Shown here one piece after another: positions 24,493-34,025 of a DNA stretch of 64,000 nucleotides. Made by a program: the position numbers and the translations under genes. The first letter of the stretch is position 1; each line of letters opens with the position of its first letter. The stretch covers positions 1 through 64,000 of the forward strand of contig CBFGRV010000010.1 in NCBI GenBank assembly GCA_965651265.1, in the 5' to 3' direction. The notes below the pieces were generated by a model. That model was not told the origin of the DNA. It saw nothing but the letters and a program-made list of their open reading frames with translations, and ran no database searches. Origin of the DNA: CBFGRV01 sp965651265. GTDB lineage: Bacteria; Bacteroidota; Rhodothermia; Rhodothermales; VXPQ01.

Positions 24493-26234
24493 CCCTCGTC
24501 GCTGCGGGCCTGTTCCTTCCTGCGCCGCTCTGCGACCACCCGTTTATGGACCTCCGCGTTCTCCAGCCACGGCTTCCTCTGAAAGTAACTCCTGGCTGCT
24601 TCCCGAACGCGGCCGGAAAGGAAGACCAGCGCGATCAGGTTCGGGATGATCACGATGCCCAGAAATACGTCGCCAATCGTCCATACGGTCGCCAGTGCGA
24701 GAGTCGCGCCGATAAAGTGCATCAGCACGTAGACCAGCTTGTACGGTAAGACGGCTTTTTCACCGAAGAGATAATAAGCGCACCGATCTCCATAGTAGCT
24801 CCAGGAGATGGCCGTCGAGACGGCAAAGAGAAGCACGCTGATGATCACGATGTAGCCGCCCCAATCGCCTAGAGGTGCGAGCCCGCGCTGAAAAGCGAGT
24901 TGCGTAAGGGGCGCGCCGTTCTCGACGGCATTGCCGTAGAGCGTCGTGTAAACGTTCCCGTTGGCATCTATGGCGCGGCCTTCCTGCGGGTTGATCGTCC
25001 CCGTGAACGGCTGCGACAAAGTGGCATCGATGAAGAACTCATCGACGGGCACATCATGCCAGGCAAACTGAGTTGCGTTCGCCGTCTCGACGAGTCGCCC
25101 ATTCTGAATCGACAGCTGGCCCGGAGCACTTCCGTCCTGCGTGACGAAGGTCGCGTCTCCGGATGTCAGGCTGAGGGCTGTCGGAATTCTCTCCTGCCAG
25201 ACGCCGGTCATGATGATGGCCAGCGCTGTGATCGAACAGATGATGATGGTGTCGATGAAGGGCTCGAGGAGCGCCACGACACCCTCGGAAACGGGTTCGT
25301 CTGTCTTGGCCGCCGAGTGTGCGATGGGCGCGGATCCCTGTCCCGCTTCGTTCGAGAAGAGGCCGCGGCGTACCCCCCACATGAGCGTAACGAGGAAGGC
25401 GCCAGTCCCAGTCCCGGCGACTCCGGCGGTCGGGTTAAATGCCTCTTTAAAGATGAGCCCGATGGTCTCCGGCAGCCGGTCGATGTTGAGGATGATAATC
25501 GTCAACCCCCCGAGGACGTAGATGCCCGCCATTACGGGAGCAAGTACGCCCGTAACGCGCCCGATGCGGCCGATTCCTCCGATGATCACCAGGGCGACGA
25601 CCGTAGCTGTGACGAGCCCGGTCACCCAGGCGGCAACGCCGAACTCCGATGAGATGACGTCAGCGACCGTGTTTGCCTGAACACCATTGCCGGTAAGAAA
25701 GGCGGTGATACCAAGGAGAATGGCGAAAAGGACGGCAACGGGTTTCCAATTTTTGCCGAGCCCTTTCTCGATGTAGTACATGGGGCCACCTGAAACGGTG
25801 CCCTTCCATACTGCATCTCCATCAGATGCGATCACCTCTCGATACTGCTGAGCCAGCGTGACCTCGGTGAACTTCGTCGCCATCCCGAGGAAAGCCGTAA
25901 TCCACATCCAGAAGAGTGCACCCGGGCCGCCCCAGTGAATGGCGATGGCCACGCCCGCAATGTTGCCGATACCGACCGTGGCCGAGAGCGCCGTGGTGAG
26001 CGCCTGAAAATGCGGAACGTCGCCGGGCTCGTCGGGATCGTCATACTTCCCGCTCGTGACGGCAAATCCGTGTCCGATTCGGCGCAGCTGGATGAAGCCA
26101 AGGCGCAACGTTAGAAACACGCCAACGCCAAGGAGGAGAATTACGACCAGGGGTATCGTCTCGCCACCGACATTCAGACCGAAATTCCAGACGATATTTT
26201 CCAGCCAGCGGACGATCTGTTCGAGCCATCCCAT
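24489..26234 (-). CDS. Sodium:alanine symporter (AgcS family)
   Basis: This inner-membrane amino-acid:Na+ symporter has the AgcS motifs FQALTTALSATVGIGNIAGVAIAIHWGGPGALFWMW, FSNEAGQGSAPIAHSAAKT and EPFIDTIIICSITALAI. A hydrophilic insert of about 100 residues (around 375-475) splits the later helices and would face the periplasm. First gene of an operon with upp and an NhaC antiporter; sodium coupling links the first and last gene. The 239 bp upstream contain no gene and probably the operon promoter. Confidence 0.95.
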   Translation of the reverse strand: MGWLEQIVRWLENIVWNFGLNVGGETIPLVVILLLGVGVFLTLRLGFIQLRRIGHGFAVTSGKYDDPDEPGDVPHFQALTTALSATVGIGNIAGVAIAIHWGGPGALFWMWITAFLGMATKFTEVTLAQQYREVIASDGDAVWKGTVSGGPMYYIEKGLGKNWKPVAVLFAILLGITAFLTGNGVQANTVADVISSEFGVAAWVTGLVTATVVALVIIGGIGRIGRVTGVLAPVMAGIYVLGGLTIIILNIDRLPETIGLIFKEAFNPTAGVAGTGTGAFLVTLMWGVRRGLFSNEAGQGSAPIAHSAAKTDEPVSEGVVALLEPFIDTIIICSITALAIIMTGVWQERIPTALSLTSGDATFVTQDGSAPGQLSIQNGRLVETANATQFAWHDVPVDEFFIDATLSQPFTGTINPQEGRAIDANGNVYTTLYGNAVENGAPLTQLAFQRGLAPLGDWGGYIVIISVLLFAVSTAISWSYYGDRCAYYLFGEKAVLPYKLVYVLMHFIGATLALATVWTIGDVFLGIVIIPNLIALVFLSGRVREAARSYFQRKPWLENAEVHKRVVAERRRKEQARSDEG

Positions 26235-26473
26235 GCGCGCTTAGTTGGATTGCTTGGAGGGATTAGGAGGAAGTGCGACCCGCATCGTCGTAGTGGGAAC
26301 GGAGACGTCTGGAGAGGTGGGCGCGGCCGCTTTGAAAACAGGCCCTAATATAAAGGCGGCATCATACCACCGCAAACAGCGGACAGGTTGACGAATCAGG
26401 CCGGGAAAGTGGATTTTCGCCTTGGCAGGGAGTCTTGATGAGATCCCGCGGCCAAGCTGAGTCAAGTCGACCT

Positions 26474-27157
26474 TCACAGGTTTTCAGGATCTACTTCTAC
26501 AAGTTGCCCATTCAGTAAAGCCAGCGTGCGCGACGGATTCTCCTTGACGAGCCGGTAGTCGTGCGTGGCCATCAAGATGGTCATTCCCTGTCGATGCAGT
26601 CCCAGAAGGAGGTTCATGATCTCATCCGCAACGGCGGGGTCGAGATTGCCCGTCGGCTCATCAGCAAGGAGGATCCACGGTTCATTGGCGATCGCACGCG
26701 CAATACTCACACGCTGCTGCTCACCTCCCGAAAGCTCATGTGGGAATCGCTTTTGTTTGTGACTGAGCCCCACACGCGAGAGCACACTCATCACGCGATT
26801 CTTGACCGTCGCGCCGGACTTGCCGGTTACGTACAGTGCGAAGGCCACATTCTCGTAGACGTTGCGATCGGGAAGCAACTGATAATCCTGGAAGATGACG
26901 CCCACCGATCGGCGCAGATAGGGAATCTCCGTGCTGGTGAGTTTGTCCGTTCGATAGTCCCCGATGCGGGCGTGGCCGCGCTCGGGCGGGACGTCCATGT
27001 AGATCATGCGGAGCAACGTGGTCTTCCCGCTGCCCGTCGGGCCGACGAGATAGACCATTTCTCCGCGACGGATCTCCAGATCCAGATTCTCGATGACCGG
27101 ACGGCGGCGGCCGTCAGGCAGCTCATAGGAAAGAGATATCCCGTTAAGCTGAATCAT
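26474..27157 (-). CDS. ftsE: Cell-division ABC ATPase FtsE
   Basis: The 227-residue ATPase has Walker [18 protein letters not shown], a Q-loop [22 protein letters not shown], signature [16 protein letters not shown], Walker [14 protein letters not shown] and the H-loop MATHDYRLV. The [15 protein letters not shown] block is typical of FtsE, which with FtsX controls peptidoglycan hydrolases at the septum. FtsX is not adjacent: the next minus-strand gene downstream is AgcS. LolD-like assignment is less likely. Confidence 0.88.
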   Translation of the reverse strand: MIQLNGISLSYELPDGRRRPVIENLDLEIRRGEMVYLVGPTGSGKTTLLRMIYMDVPPERGHARIGDYRTDKLTSTEIPYLRRSVGVIFQDYQLLPDRNVYENVAFALYVTGKSGATVKNRVMSVLSRVGLSHKQKRFPHELSGGEQQRVSIARAIANEPWILLADEPTGNLDPAVADEIMNLLLGLHRQGMTILMATHDYRLVKENPSRTLALLNGQLVEVDPENL

Positions 27158-27239
27158 GGATGCCGACTAGATTCGAGATGGATCACTTTCGAAGGGTAAT
27201 GGATGGAAGCATGGCTCCGGCGAGTTGAGGCCGCCTTGG

Positions 27240-28016
27240 CTACGAGGGGCGCCGCAGGATCCAGTGCACACGCTCGGAGCGGTGGGTTGCGTCCTCGAAG
27301 CTGAAGCCGTCGTAGGATGCTTCGACCTCGAAACCAACGACATCGATCAAGGCGCGGATCTCTTCGATCGTGTAGGCTCGCTGGACGTGTTCTTCGACGT
27401 ACCGTCGATCACCCACGCTGAGCTCCAGCATCGTCCGATGCAGGCCACTCCTGAGATCGAACCTGCTGGTCCGCATGTATGCGAAGTCGTCGCGGCGATC
27501 GCTGCTCTCAAAATAGGGTCCGTTGTTGAGGGAATTTGCCGGTGTGCTCTGGTCAACAATAAATATGCCGCCAGCCGCCAGGGCGTCATACGTACATGCC
27601 AGCAGATGGCGGACCTCCTCTTTCTCGAGGAGGTAGTTGAGGCCGTCGAAGAGCAGGACGGCTACATCGAACTGTTCGTCTGTGTTGAAGTCGGCAAAAT
27701 CGGCCTTCCGAAAGTGAATGTTCGTCCGAGCTGCTCGGGCCTTTCTCCGGGCAACGTCGAGCATCTCTTCCGAGCGATCCGACGCCACGTAGTGGTAGCC
27801 TCTTTCGGGCTGCAGGAGAACAGCTAGCGATCCCGTGCCGCACCCGAGCTCGAGCACCGAACGCGCCTCGGGCACGTACACGTCGATCAGAGACTGTACG
27901 TACTCGGCCCAGAGGCGATAGTCCACATGCGCCATCACGAAATCGTACCCGGCAGCCAGGGCCGTGTACGGAGGTACCGGTTCCCGCTCCACCGGCGGCC
28001 GCTTTTCACCCATCAT
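27240..28016 (-). CDS. Class I SAM-dependent methyltransferase
   Basis: The Rossmann methyltransferase motif I is VLELGCGTGSLAVLLQ, followed by YVASDRSEEMLDVARRKA (motif II) and DEQFDVAVLLFDGLNYLLEKEEVRHLLACTYDALAAGGIFIVD. The family includes small-molecule methyltransferases of unspecified substrate. It lies 17 bp downstream of pdxA... that is, pdxA is to its right on the same strand in reading order reversed: this gene is read first and pdxA, at higher coordinates, is upstream. Probable cotranscription with pdxA. Confidence 0.88.
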   Translation of the reverse strand: MMGEKRPPVEREPVPPYTALAAGYDFVMAHVDYRLWAEYVQSLIDVYVPEARSVLELGCGTGSLAVLLQPERGYHYVASDRSEEMLDVARRKARAARTNIHFRKADFADFNTDEQFDVAVLLFDGLNYLLEKEEVRHLLACTYDALAAGGIFIVDQSTPANSLNNGPYFESSDRRDDFAYMRTSRFDLRSGLHRTMLELSVGDRRYVEEHVQRAYTIEEIRALIDVVGFEVEASYDGFSFEDATHRSERVHWILRRPS

Positions 28017-28033
28017 CCAGACAGCCTTCCACG

Positions 28034-29110
28034 CTAGCCGGCCTTCCGCTGACTCCGCTCGGAAACGCGCCTGCGCGCGATGTCCACGGCCAGATAGATG
28101 GCGCTTCGCATGCTTCCGGGTGACGCCTTGCCCTCGCCGGCGATGTTGTAGGCCGTGCCATGATCCGGGGATGTTCGGACGATCGGAAGACCGGCCGTGT
28201 AATTCACACCGCTCTCAAAGGCCAGCGTCTTGAACGGCACGAGTCCCTGATCGTGATACATCGCCAGCACCGCATCGTAGAGCCGGTAGGCGCCGATCGC
28301 GAAGAAGCCGTCGGCGGGGAATGGACCGAACACCAGCGCGCCTTCGTCACACGCGTCCTGCACGGCCGGCACGATGGACTCCATCTCCTCGCGGCCGAGC
28401 ACGCCTCCTTCTCCGGCGTGCGGATTGAGCCCGAGAACGGCGATCTTCGGCCTCTGAATGCCGAAATCATGCCTCAGACAGGCGCTGATCACGTGGATCT
28501 TCTCCAGAATAGCCGCCCGAGTAACGCCCTTGGGGACATCCCAGATCGGTATGTGGCCTGTGACCAGACCGACGCGCAGGTTGTCCGAGATCATCATCAT
28601 CGTGTAATCCTTGCATCCCGTACGATGCGCGATGAACTCGGTGTGGCCGGGATCTTTGAATCCCGCTCTGGAGATGGCCTCCTTGTTGATGGGCCCGGTG
28701 ACCATTCCGTCGACCTGCCCCTCGAGGCAGAGATCGACCGCACGCTCGACGGACTTCATGGCAATCCGTCCCGCCTCGGCGGACACCTGCCCGAACGCCA
28801 CGTGGACCTTCTCCCCGTTTGCCACATCCAGGACGACCACTTCCCCCGGCATCACGGCTTCGGGGACGTGGGTGACCACCTGCGTTTTAAGATCGTTGTA
28901 GCCTAATCGGGATGCGTGAATGCTCAGTACGTGGGCGGATCCGACGACGATGGGCTGAACGAAGCGGCCCAGGCGCGTATCGAGTAAGCTCTTGAGGACG
29001 ACCTCTGGGCCGACTCCGTTCGAGTCGCCCAGAGTAACGGCGATGCGAGGCCGTTTCGACCGGTCGCTGGTGATGGCGGTCCGGCGACCCCCTGCTGTAT
29101 GATCTGACAT
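28034..29110 (-). CDS. pdxA: 4-hydroxythreonine-4-phosphate dehydrogenase
   Basis: This is an NAD-dependent step of DXP-dependent pyridoxal phosphate synthesis. Motifs: RIAVTLGDSNGVGPEVVLKSL at the N-terminus, VDGMVTGPINKEAISRAGFKDPGHTEFIAHRTG with metal ligands, GLNPHAGEGGVLGREE and MYHDQGLVPFKTLAFESGVNYTAGLPIVRTSPDHGTAYNIAGEGKA. Start chosen at 29110; an extension to 29215 adds 35 residues without family similarity. PLP made by this pathway would serve alr and the Cys/Met enzyme in this window. Confidence 0.96.
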   Translation of the reverse strand: MSDHTAGGRRTAITSDRSKRPRIAVTLGDSNGVGPEVVLKSLLDTRLGRFVQPIVVGSAHVLSIHASRLGYNDLKTQVVTHVPEAVMPGEVVVLDVANGEKVHVAFGQVSAEAGRIAMKSVERAVDLCLEGQVDGMVTGPINKEAISRAGFKDPGHTEFIAHRTGCKDYTMMMISDNLRVGLVTGHIPIWDVPKGVTRAAILEKIHVISACLRHDFGIQRPKIAVLGLNPHAGEGGVLGREEMESIVPAVQDACDEGALVFGPFPADGFFAIGAYRLYDAVLAMYHDQGLVPFKTLAFESGVNYTAGLPIVRTSPDHGTAYNIAGEGKASPGSMRSAIYLAVDIARRRVSERSQRKAG

Positions 29111-29268
29111 TGTTCGTTGGCGTATGTCATCTATGTACACGAACTGAGTGGATGCGCCGGGTGAGGGCGCCGCCACGGTTGCGTTGTAGAACACCTGCTG
29201 CCGGTCCGGCAACACATACCTCTCGAACGTGAAATTTTCGTGTACGTTTCCGGACGAAAGATGGACCC

Positions 29269-30714
29269 TTACCGTCCAGCTTCTGCTCGCGACGTTTCTT
29301 CGAGCACGAGCGGCTCCATGGACGATGCGGCCCAGAACACGAAACGACGGCCATCCGAATAGGTCCAGATCTGCTGCACGCCTCCGGTCGAAGGGAATGT
29401 GCTGGAGACGTCATCCGGAGGGCCATGGATGATGTAGATGCGTGCCGCGTCTGTGCGGAGCCCATCCGGCAACGGAGAGCGCCCCGTCCGAAACTCTGAC
29501 GCGGCCCGATCGATGCGCGCGTAGTACTCCTCCATCAATTCGTTGCGTAGCGTCTCCGGGGTAGGATCGCGCTCAGCCCAGTAGGCTCGAAATGCGGCGA
29601 TCTGGTCCTCTCGAGAACCCCGGAGCATCTCACGGATCTTCTCGCGGCTCTCGATGAAGGATAGGTTGCGGATGGCGATGTCGACGTTGTGAAGAGACAA
29701 CGGCATGCCCCGCCAGTGCAAACCGAATCGGCTGTGGAACGCACGAGCACTCTCCTCGCGACCTATGATCTCGATGAGATACTGGGCGTGATCGAGGGTA
29801 TCTGTATCCATCTCGAAGAGGGCAATGCGGCCGATACCCTCGACCGGAGACCAGCAGAGGCAATCGGCGTCGACCCGCCCGAGAGGCATAGTCCGCATCG
29901 ATGCCATTTCCGCCTTCAGGATGAGCTGGTCGTCCGGGCCCGGCGCGAGGTCGATTTCCGACTCGCCCCGAACCGGTTGTCGTCGCTGAGTGGCTCGACC
30001 CCGACCACCGGATCGACGACTCGATGACTCCTCAGCGAGGCGATAGAGCCGGAATTCGAGCGCATCGTCGCTAACCGCCTTGCCGAAAGGAACGACCACT
30101 GTTACCGATGTGGCGAAGGGCGCCTCCCCTCCGAGAACGGTTGGCTCGATCCGGACCCGACCTCCCTCGGAATCCAGACGATTCGCAAAGAACGGCCGAC
30201 CGGATCCACCGGATGCGAAGTCAGGGACTTCGAACGGCCACTGCGATCCCGGCCATAGCCTGTCAACTTTGCTGCCGGAAAACGAGAAGCGGTACGTGTG
30301 CGCACCGGGTACGGCCGGAAACCGAACGTGCCCCGTCAGATCAACCGACTCGCTGGTCGTCTGCTCGAACGAATGCACCCGCTTCTCGCCACGCCAGACC
30401 CTCTCCGCGACCTTCTGTTGATCGCGGTAGAGCTCGACCGTGAGATCGACGTTAGCGACAAACCCACTCCCTTCCTGCCTGAACACGAGTAACGCGTGGG
30501 GGATGCGAAATGCGATGATCGCCTGTGCGCTGTCGGGTCCGGGAAGCACGATCGCCTCATGATAGAGCTGGGGACGATCGTACTCTGCGGCCAAACGCTC
30601 ATACTCCTTTTGAGCGCGCGCCTGCTGGGTCGATGCCAGAGATAGCAGTGGGAGGACGGCGACAAGGGCTGCCCAGACCTGCCTACGATGTCGCGCGTTT
30701 TCGAGGATCGGCAT
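29269..30714 (-). CDS. GWxTD domain protein, exported
   Basis: The 481-residue protein starts with a signal peptide (RQVWAALVAVLPLLSLASTQQARA). The C-terminal part carries the GWxTD domain: AFRAYWAERDPTPETLRNELMEEYYARIDRAASEF, then GLRTDAARIYIIHGPPDD and QIWTYSDGRRFVF. The name-giving Trp is Leu here (GLRTD). GWxTD proteins are common in Bacteroidota/Gemmatimonadota and have no known biochemical role. The start overlaps the 3' end of pepA by 32 bases, which is compatible with coupling. Confidence 0.85.
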   Translation of the reverse strand: MPILENARHRRQVWAALVAVLPLLSLASTQQARAQKEYERLAAEYDRPQLYHEAIVLPGPDSAQAIIAFRIPHALLVFRQEGSGFVANVDLTVELYRDQQKVAERVWRGEKRVHSFEQTTSESVDLTGHVRFPAVPGAHTYRFSFSGSKVDRLWPGSQWPFEVPDFASGGSGRPFFANRLDSEGGRVRIEPTVLGGEAPFATSVTVVVPFGKAVSDDALEFRLYRLAEESSSRRSGGRGRATQRRQPVRGESEIDLAPGPDDQLILKAEMASMRTMPLGRVDADCLCWSPVEGIGRIALFEMDTDTLDHAQYLIEIIGREESARAFHSRFGLHWRGMPLSLHNVDIAIRNLSFIESREKIREMLRGSREDQIAAFRAYWAERDPTPETLRNELMEEYYARIDRAASEFRTGRSPLPDGLRTDAARIYIIHGPPDDVSSTFPSTGGVQQIWTYSDGRRFVFWAASSMEPLVLEETSRAEAGR

Positions 30715-32188
30715 ACTCTCTCAGGAACTCCACAAGCAGCCGAACGCCAAACCCTGTTCCGCCCTTCGGACGATACGGCTTGTTTTCAGATAGGAAGGCC
30801 GGCCCGGCTATATCCACGTGGATCCACGGGTAGTCGGTAAAGTGCTCCAGGAACTTGGCCGCCGTGATGGTCCCGGCTTCACGCCCGCCGATGTTCTTGA
30901 GGTCGGCGACGTTGCTCTCGAGCTGCTTCGCGTAGTGCGGGTACATCGGCAGGCGGTGCACCAGGTCTCCACTGCGAGTGCCCGCAGCTTCGATGGCGCC
31001 TAGCCGCTCTTCCGCTCCCGGCCAATCGTTCGTCATCACCGCCGCCACCTCCGAGCCCAGCGCAATGACTTGTGCGCCGGTGAGTGTGGCCACATCGATG
31101 ACGAGTGTGGGTTTGAAGGTCTTCGCGTACGATAAGGCATCCGCCAGGATGAGCCGGCCCTCCGCGTCGGTATTCAAGACCTCCACCGTCTTGCCGGAAT
31201 GCATTCGGAGGACGTCGCCGGGCACGTAGGCATTCTCGCCGGGCCGGTTGTCCGTTGCCGGGATCAAGGCCACCAGATAGAGGGGCAGCTCGAGCCGGGC
31301 CGCGGCCTCCATGGCGCCCACGACCGCCGCTGCGCCGGCCATATCGGCCTTCATGTGATCCATCGAATCCTTCGTCGGCTTGAGCGAGAGGCCTCCGGTG
31401 TCGAACACGATTCCCTTGCCGACAAGCACGATCGGCCTTTCATTCGCGGCATTCTCGGGGCGCCATTCCAGCACGGAGAATGTCGGAGGCTCGGGGCTGC
31501 CGCGGTTGACGGCGAGGAGTCCGCCCATGCCTTCTTCTTCGATGAGCTCCTTGTCCCATACCGAGACGGAAAAGCCGTGCTTCTTGCCGATCTTCTCGAT
31601 TTGCCGCGCGAGCGAGGTCGCCGTTTTCTCGTCAGGCGACGTATTCACGAGGTCGCGCGCCGTCGCGACGGCCTCGGCGACGATGCGCCCGCGCTCGACG
31701 CCGCGTCGGCTGCCCTTTTCCTCACCATCGACGTGCAACACGAGTCGCTGCGCGCCGGTGTAGGAATCCGCGTCCGTTTTGTAGCGCAGGAATCGATACG
31801 AGGAGAGCATGAATCCCTCCACGAGAGCCTGTCCCACCGTCTCCGCATCCAGGTCGACGCCCGGCTGCACGATCCCCACCGTCTCGGCCTTGACCTTTCG
31901 CGCGATCGCTTCCGCATTGGACATGGCATGCCGAAGTGCTTCCACCTGCATCCCTGCCCGGGGTCCCGTGCCCACCAGCACGACACGTTTGGCCTGTGCC
32001 CGGTCCGTGTACACCATAACGGCCTCATCGAGCGACCCGCGAACATCCTCGGCGGCAGAGCGGAGTCCACTTCCGAGATCGTCGGCGAGCGCGCGAATCC
32101 GCTCGGCTGACTCCTCCTCTATGATGGGGACGATGAGGAGGTCCACGTCCAGTTCAGACAGCGGAAGAGTCGTTATCGATACTTTCAT
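30683..32188 (-). CDS. pepA: Leucyl aminopeptidase (M17)
   Basis: This cytosolic di-zinc aminopeptidase has the M17 signature NTDAEGRLILADAL, plus VGKGIVFDTGGLSLKPTKDSMDHMKADMAGAAAVVGAM and NIGGREAGTITAAKFLEHFTDYPWIHVDIAGPAF. The N-terminal macro-like domain spans about residues 1-165. Start at 32188 chosen because similarity starts at MKVSITTLPL; the frame is open 20 codons further. Length about 501 is normal. Confidence 0.95.
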   Translation of the reverse strand: MKVSITTLPLSELDVDLLIVPIIEEESAERIRALADDLGSGLRSAAEDVRGSLDEAVMVYTDRAQAKRVVLVGTGPRAGMQVEALRHAMSNAEAIARKVKAETVGIVQPGVDLDAETVGQALVEGFMLSSYRFLRYKTDADSYTGAQRLVLHVDGEEKGSRRGVERGRIVAEAVATARDLVNTSPDEKTATSLARQIEKIGKKHGFSVSVWDKELIEEEGMGGLLAVNRGSPEPPTFSVLEWRPENAANERPIVLVGKGIVFDTGGLSLKPTKDSMDHMKADMAGAAAVVGAMEAAARLELPLYLVALIPATDNRPGENAYVPGDVLRMHSGKTVEVLNTDAEGRLILADALSYAKTFKPTLVIDVATLTGAQVIALGSEVAAVMTNDWPGAEERLGAIEAAGTRSGDLVHRLPMYPHYAKQLESNVADLKNIGGREAGTITAAKFLEHFTDYPWIHVDIAGPAFLSENKPYRPKGGTGFGVRLLVEFLREYADPRKRATS

Positions 32189-32261
32189 TCGTCGTGTCTT
32201 ACCGGTTTGTACGCCGTCCATCGGCTTCCGCGAACGGCACCGAACCATCCGATGAATTCGG

Positions 32262-33335
32262 TTAACGCGCCTGAGACTTCATCTCCATGAGCGAGGAAAG
32301 ATAGGCTTCATCTTCGTCGGAGAGCGCCTCGTCCACCTCTTCCGCATCCAATTTCAAAAAACGCGGGGCGAGGGACGTCACACGTTCGATGGCCTGGTCG
32401 AGCGGCACGGTGAGGTAGGCGCCGGATGCATTTTTGTGTCCGCCTCCACCGAGTACGCGAGCCCATTCGTTCACGTGTGCATCCCCCTTCGATCGAAAGC
32501 TCATCTTGGTACCGCCTTCCGTCTCGAGGAACATGATGGCCACCCTGACGCCCTCTACGGAGAGCGCGTAGTTGACGATGCCTTCCGTGTCCTCGCTCGT
32601 TGCGCCGGAATCCTGAAGCATTCGCGGCGTTACGACCATGTAGGCCACGGCACCGCCATAGATCAGCGTGAGGGTGTCCAGCGTCCTCCCGAGAAGTCGC
32701 AGGCTCTCTACGGATCGCGTATCGAAGACGGCCGTGTGGATGGGCGCAGGCGAAATCTCGCCCCGCTCCAGAATGTCGGCCGTGATTCGGTGTACCGCCG
32801 GCGTCACGTTGCTGTAGCGGAAGGATCCGGTATCCGTCATGATGGCGGCATAGAGCCCCGTGGCGATCTCTGTTTCGATCAAATCGGCATCGTAGGCGGC
32901 GATGATCTCGTAGATGAGCTCGCCGGTAGAGGAAGCCGTCTCCCGAGCGTAGGTGACGTCGAACCAGTCCTCGGGGTGGGTATGATGGTCCACGAGCACC
33001 TTCGTACCGCGCGCCGCGCGAACGGGACCAACAAGCTTGCCGAGACGATCCTTTGCATTCGTATCGAGGATGAATAGCACGTCCGCACCGTCGATCTTCT
33101 TGCGCTGCTCAATGCCTCCATCGAAGAGTTGTACGTGCTCGATTCCCGGCATCCAATCCATGTTCAGGGGCGGCGGATCACTGTTGATGATCGTCACGTC
33201 CTTTCCGAGTAGCTGAAGAAAGCGTCCGAGCGCGATTTCGGAACCCAGAGCATCTCCATCAGGGCGGATATGCGTGGTGATGAAGAAGCGATCGTGCCGG
33301 CGTATCAGAGAAAGGATGTCGTCGATCATCGCCAC
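32262..33335 (-). CDS. nrnA: DHH-family phosphoesterase (NrnA-like oligoribonuclease/pAp phosphatase)
   Basis: The DHH motifs are present in order: RFFITTHIRPDGDALGSEIAL, VLFILDTNAKDRLGKL, VLVDHHTHPEDWFD, SSTGELIYEII and a DHHA1 tail GDAHVNEWARVLGGGGHKNASGAYL. NrnA-type enzymes degrade nanoRNA and dephosphorylate pAp. At 357 residues it is slightly longer than usual because of a charged C-terminal tail. Confidence 0.92.
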   Translation of the reverse strand: MAMIDDILSLIRRHDRFFITTHIRPDGDALGSEIALGRFLQLLGKDVTIINSDPPPLNMDWMPGIEHVQLFDGGIEQRKKIDGADVLFILDTNAKDRLGKLVGPVRAARGTKVLVDHHTHPEDWFDVTYARETASSTGELIYEIIAAYDADLIETEIATGLYAAIMTDTGSFRYSNVTPAVHRITADILERGEISPAPIHTAVFDTRSVESLRLLGRTLDTLTLIYGGAVAYMVVTPRMLQDSGATSEDTEGIVNYALSVEGVRVAIMFLETEGGTKMSFRSKGDAHVNEWARVLGGGGHKNASGAYLTVPLDQAIERVTSLAPRFLKLDAEEVDEALSDEDEAYLSSLMEMKSQAR

Positions 33336-33423
33336 CGGTGTGTCAAGTGCACAGAATTTCGTTTACGATTCGGCAATATCGTCGTTCCTTGCGGGATAAG
33401 GGTCAGCGCGGGGCCCGGCATCC

Positions 33424-34023
33424 CTATCGCAGCCCGATCACGTATCCTTTCAGACCCGGTTGTGCCCTGAATCGGCCAACGGCATGCACGTCAGCCATGG
33501 TCGCCCCGATGGCGAGACTGGACGCTAGCCCGCGCATCGAGGCATCGAATCGCCCAACGATGAGGGTGTCCGTGACGGTGGAAAGCGTAAGTGTGCCGTT
33601 GGTGGCTTGAAGATCCCGAATCATCCCTTCCCGGTAGAACATGGAGAATCCGCCGTCGTCGACCGTCATCGAGTCGGTGGGCGCAGTGAGACGGTATTCG
33701 CCGGGCTCCGGGAGGGACGTGTCGGAGCGGGCAAAGATGATCCCCCCCGCGAAGTCGAACCCGGTGTACAATCGAATGACGAACCGGTAGGACCGGGTCT
33801 GGGGCTCCACGAGGATTCCGAACTCGGCATTGCCTGTGAGCGTGTCTGAGATGGCATTCCCTAGAACGACGCGGAAGTCCGTCGATCCATCATCGGAGGC
33901 ATCCGCCGACAAACCCACGCCGGCGTCGACGGCCGTATCGCCGGATCGGCATCCGGTTACCGCCGCACCCAGGAGAAACGTCATCAGCACGGCAGCGAAG
34001 GCGCGGTTCGATCTTGCCGGCAT
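33424..34023 (-). CDS. Lipoprotein, unknown
   Basis: The N-terminus ends in a lipobox (FLLGAAVTGC, Cys at about residue 25). The mature part is predicted to be beta-rich (YRFVIRLYTGFDFAGGIIF, TLTLSTVTDTLIVGRFDASM), with no recognised domain. Its end lies 89 bp before the nrnA start and its start 3 bp after the ddl stop, so it may belong to the same transcript as ddl. Confidence 0.8.
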   Translation of the reverse strand: MPARSNRAFAAVLMTFLLGAAVTGCRSGDTAVDAGVGLSADASDDGSTDFRVVLGNAISDTLTGNAEFGILVEPQTRSYRFVIRLYTGFDFAGGIIFARSDTSLPEPGEYRLTAPTDSMTVDDGGFSMFYREGMIRDLQATNGTLTLSTVTDTLIVGRFDASMRGLASSLAIGATMADVHAVGRFRAQPGLKGYVIGLR

Positions 34024-34025
34024 TC

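Noticed and set aside
26241..26477. 78-codon open frame upstream of AgcS
   Set aside because: No Shine-Dalgarno, no recognisable motif, lies in the probable promoter region.
31199..32110. 303-codon open frame on the plus strand
   Set aside because: Antisense to leucyl aminopeptidase.
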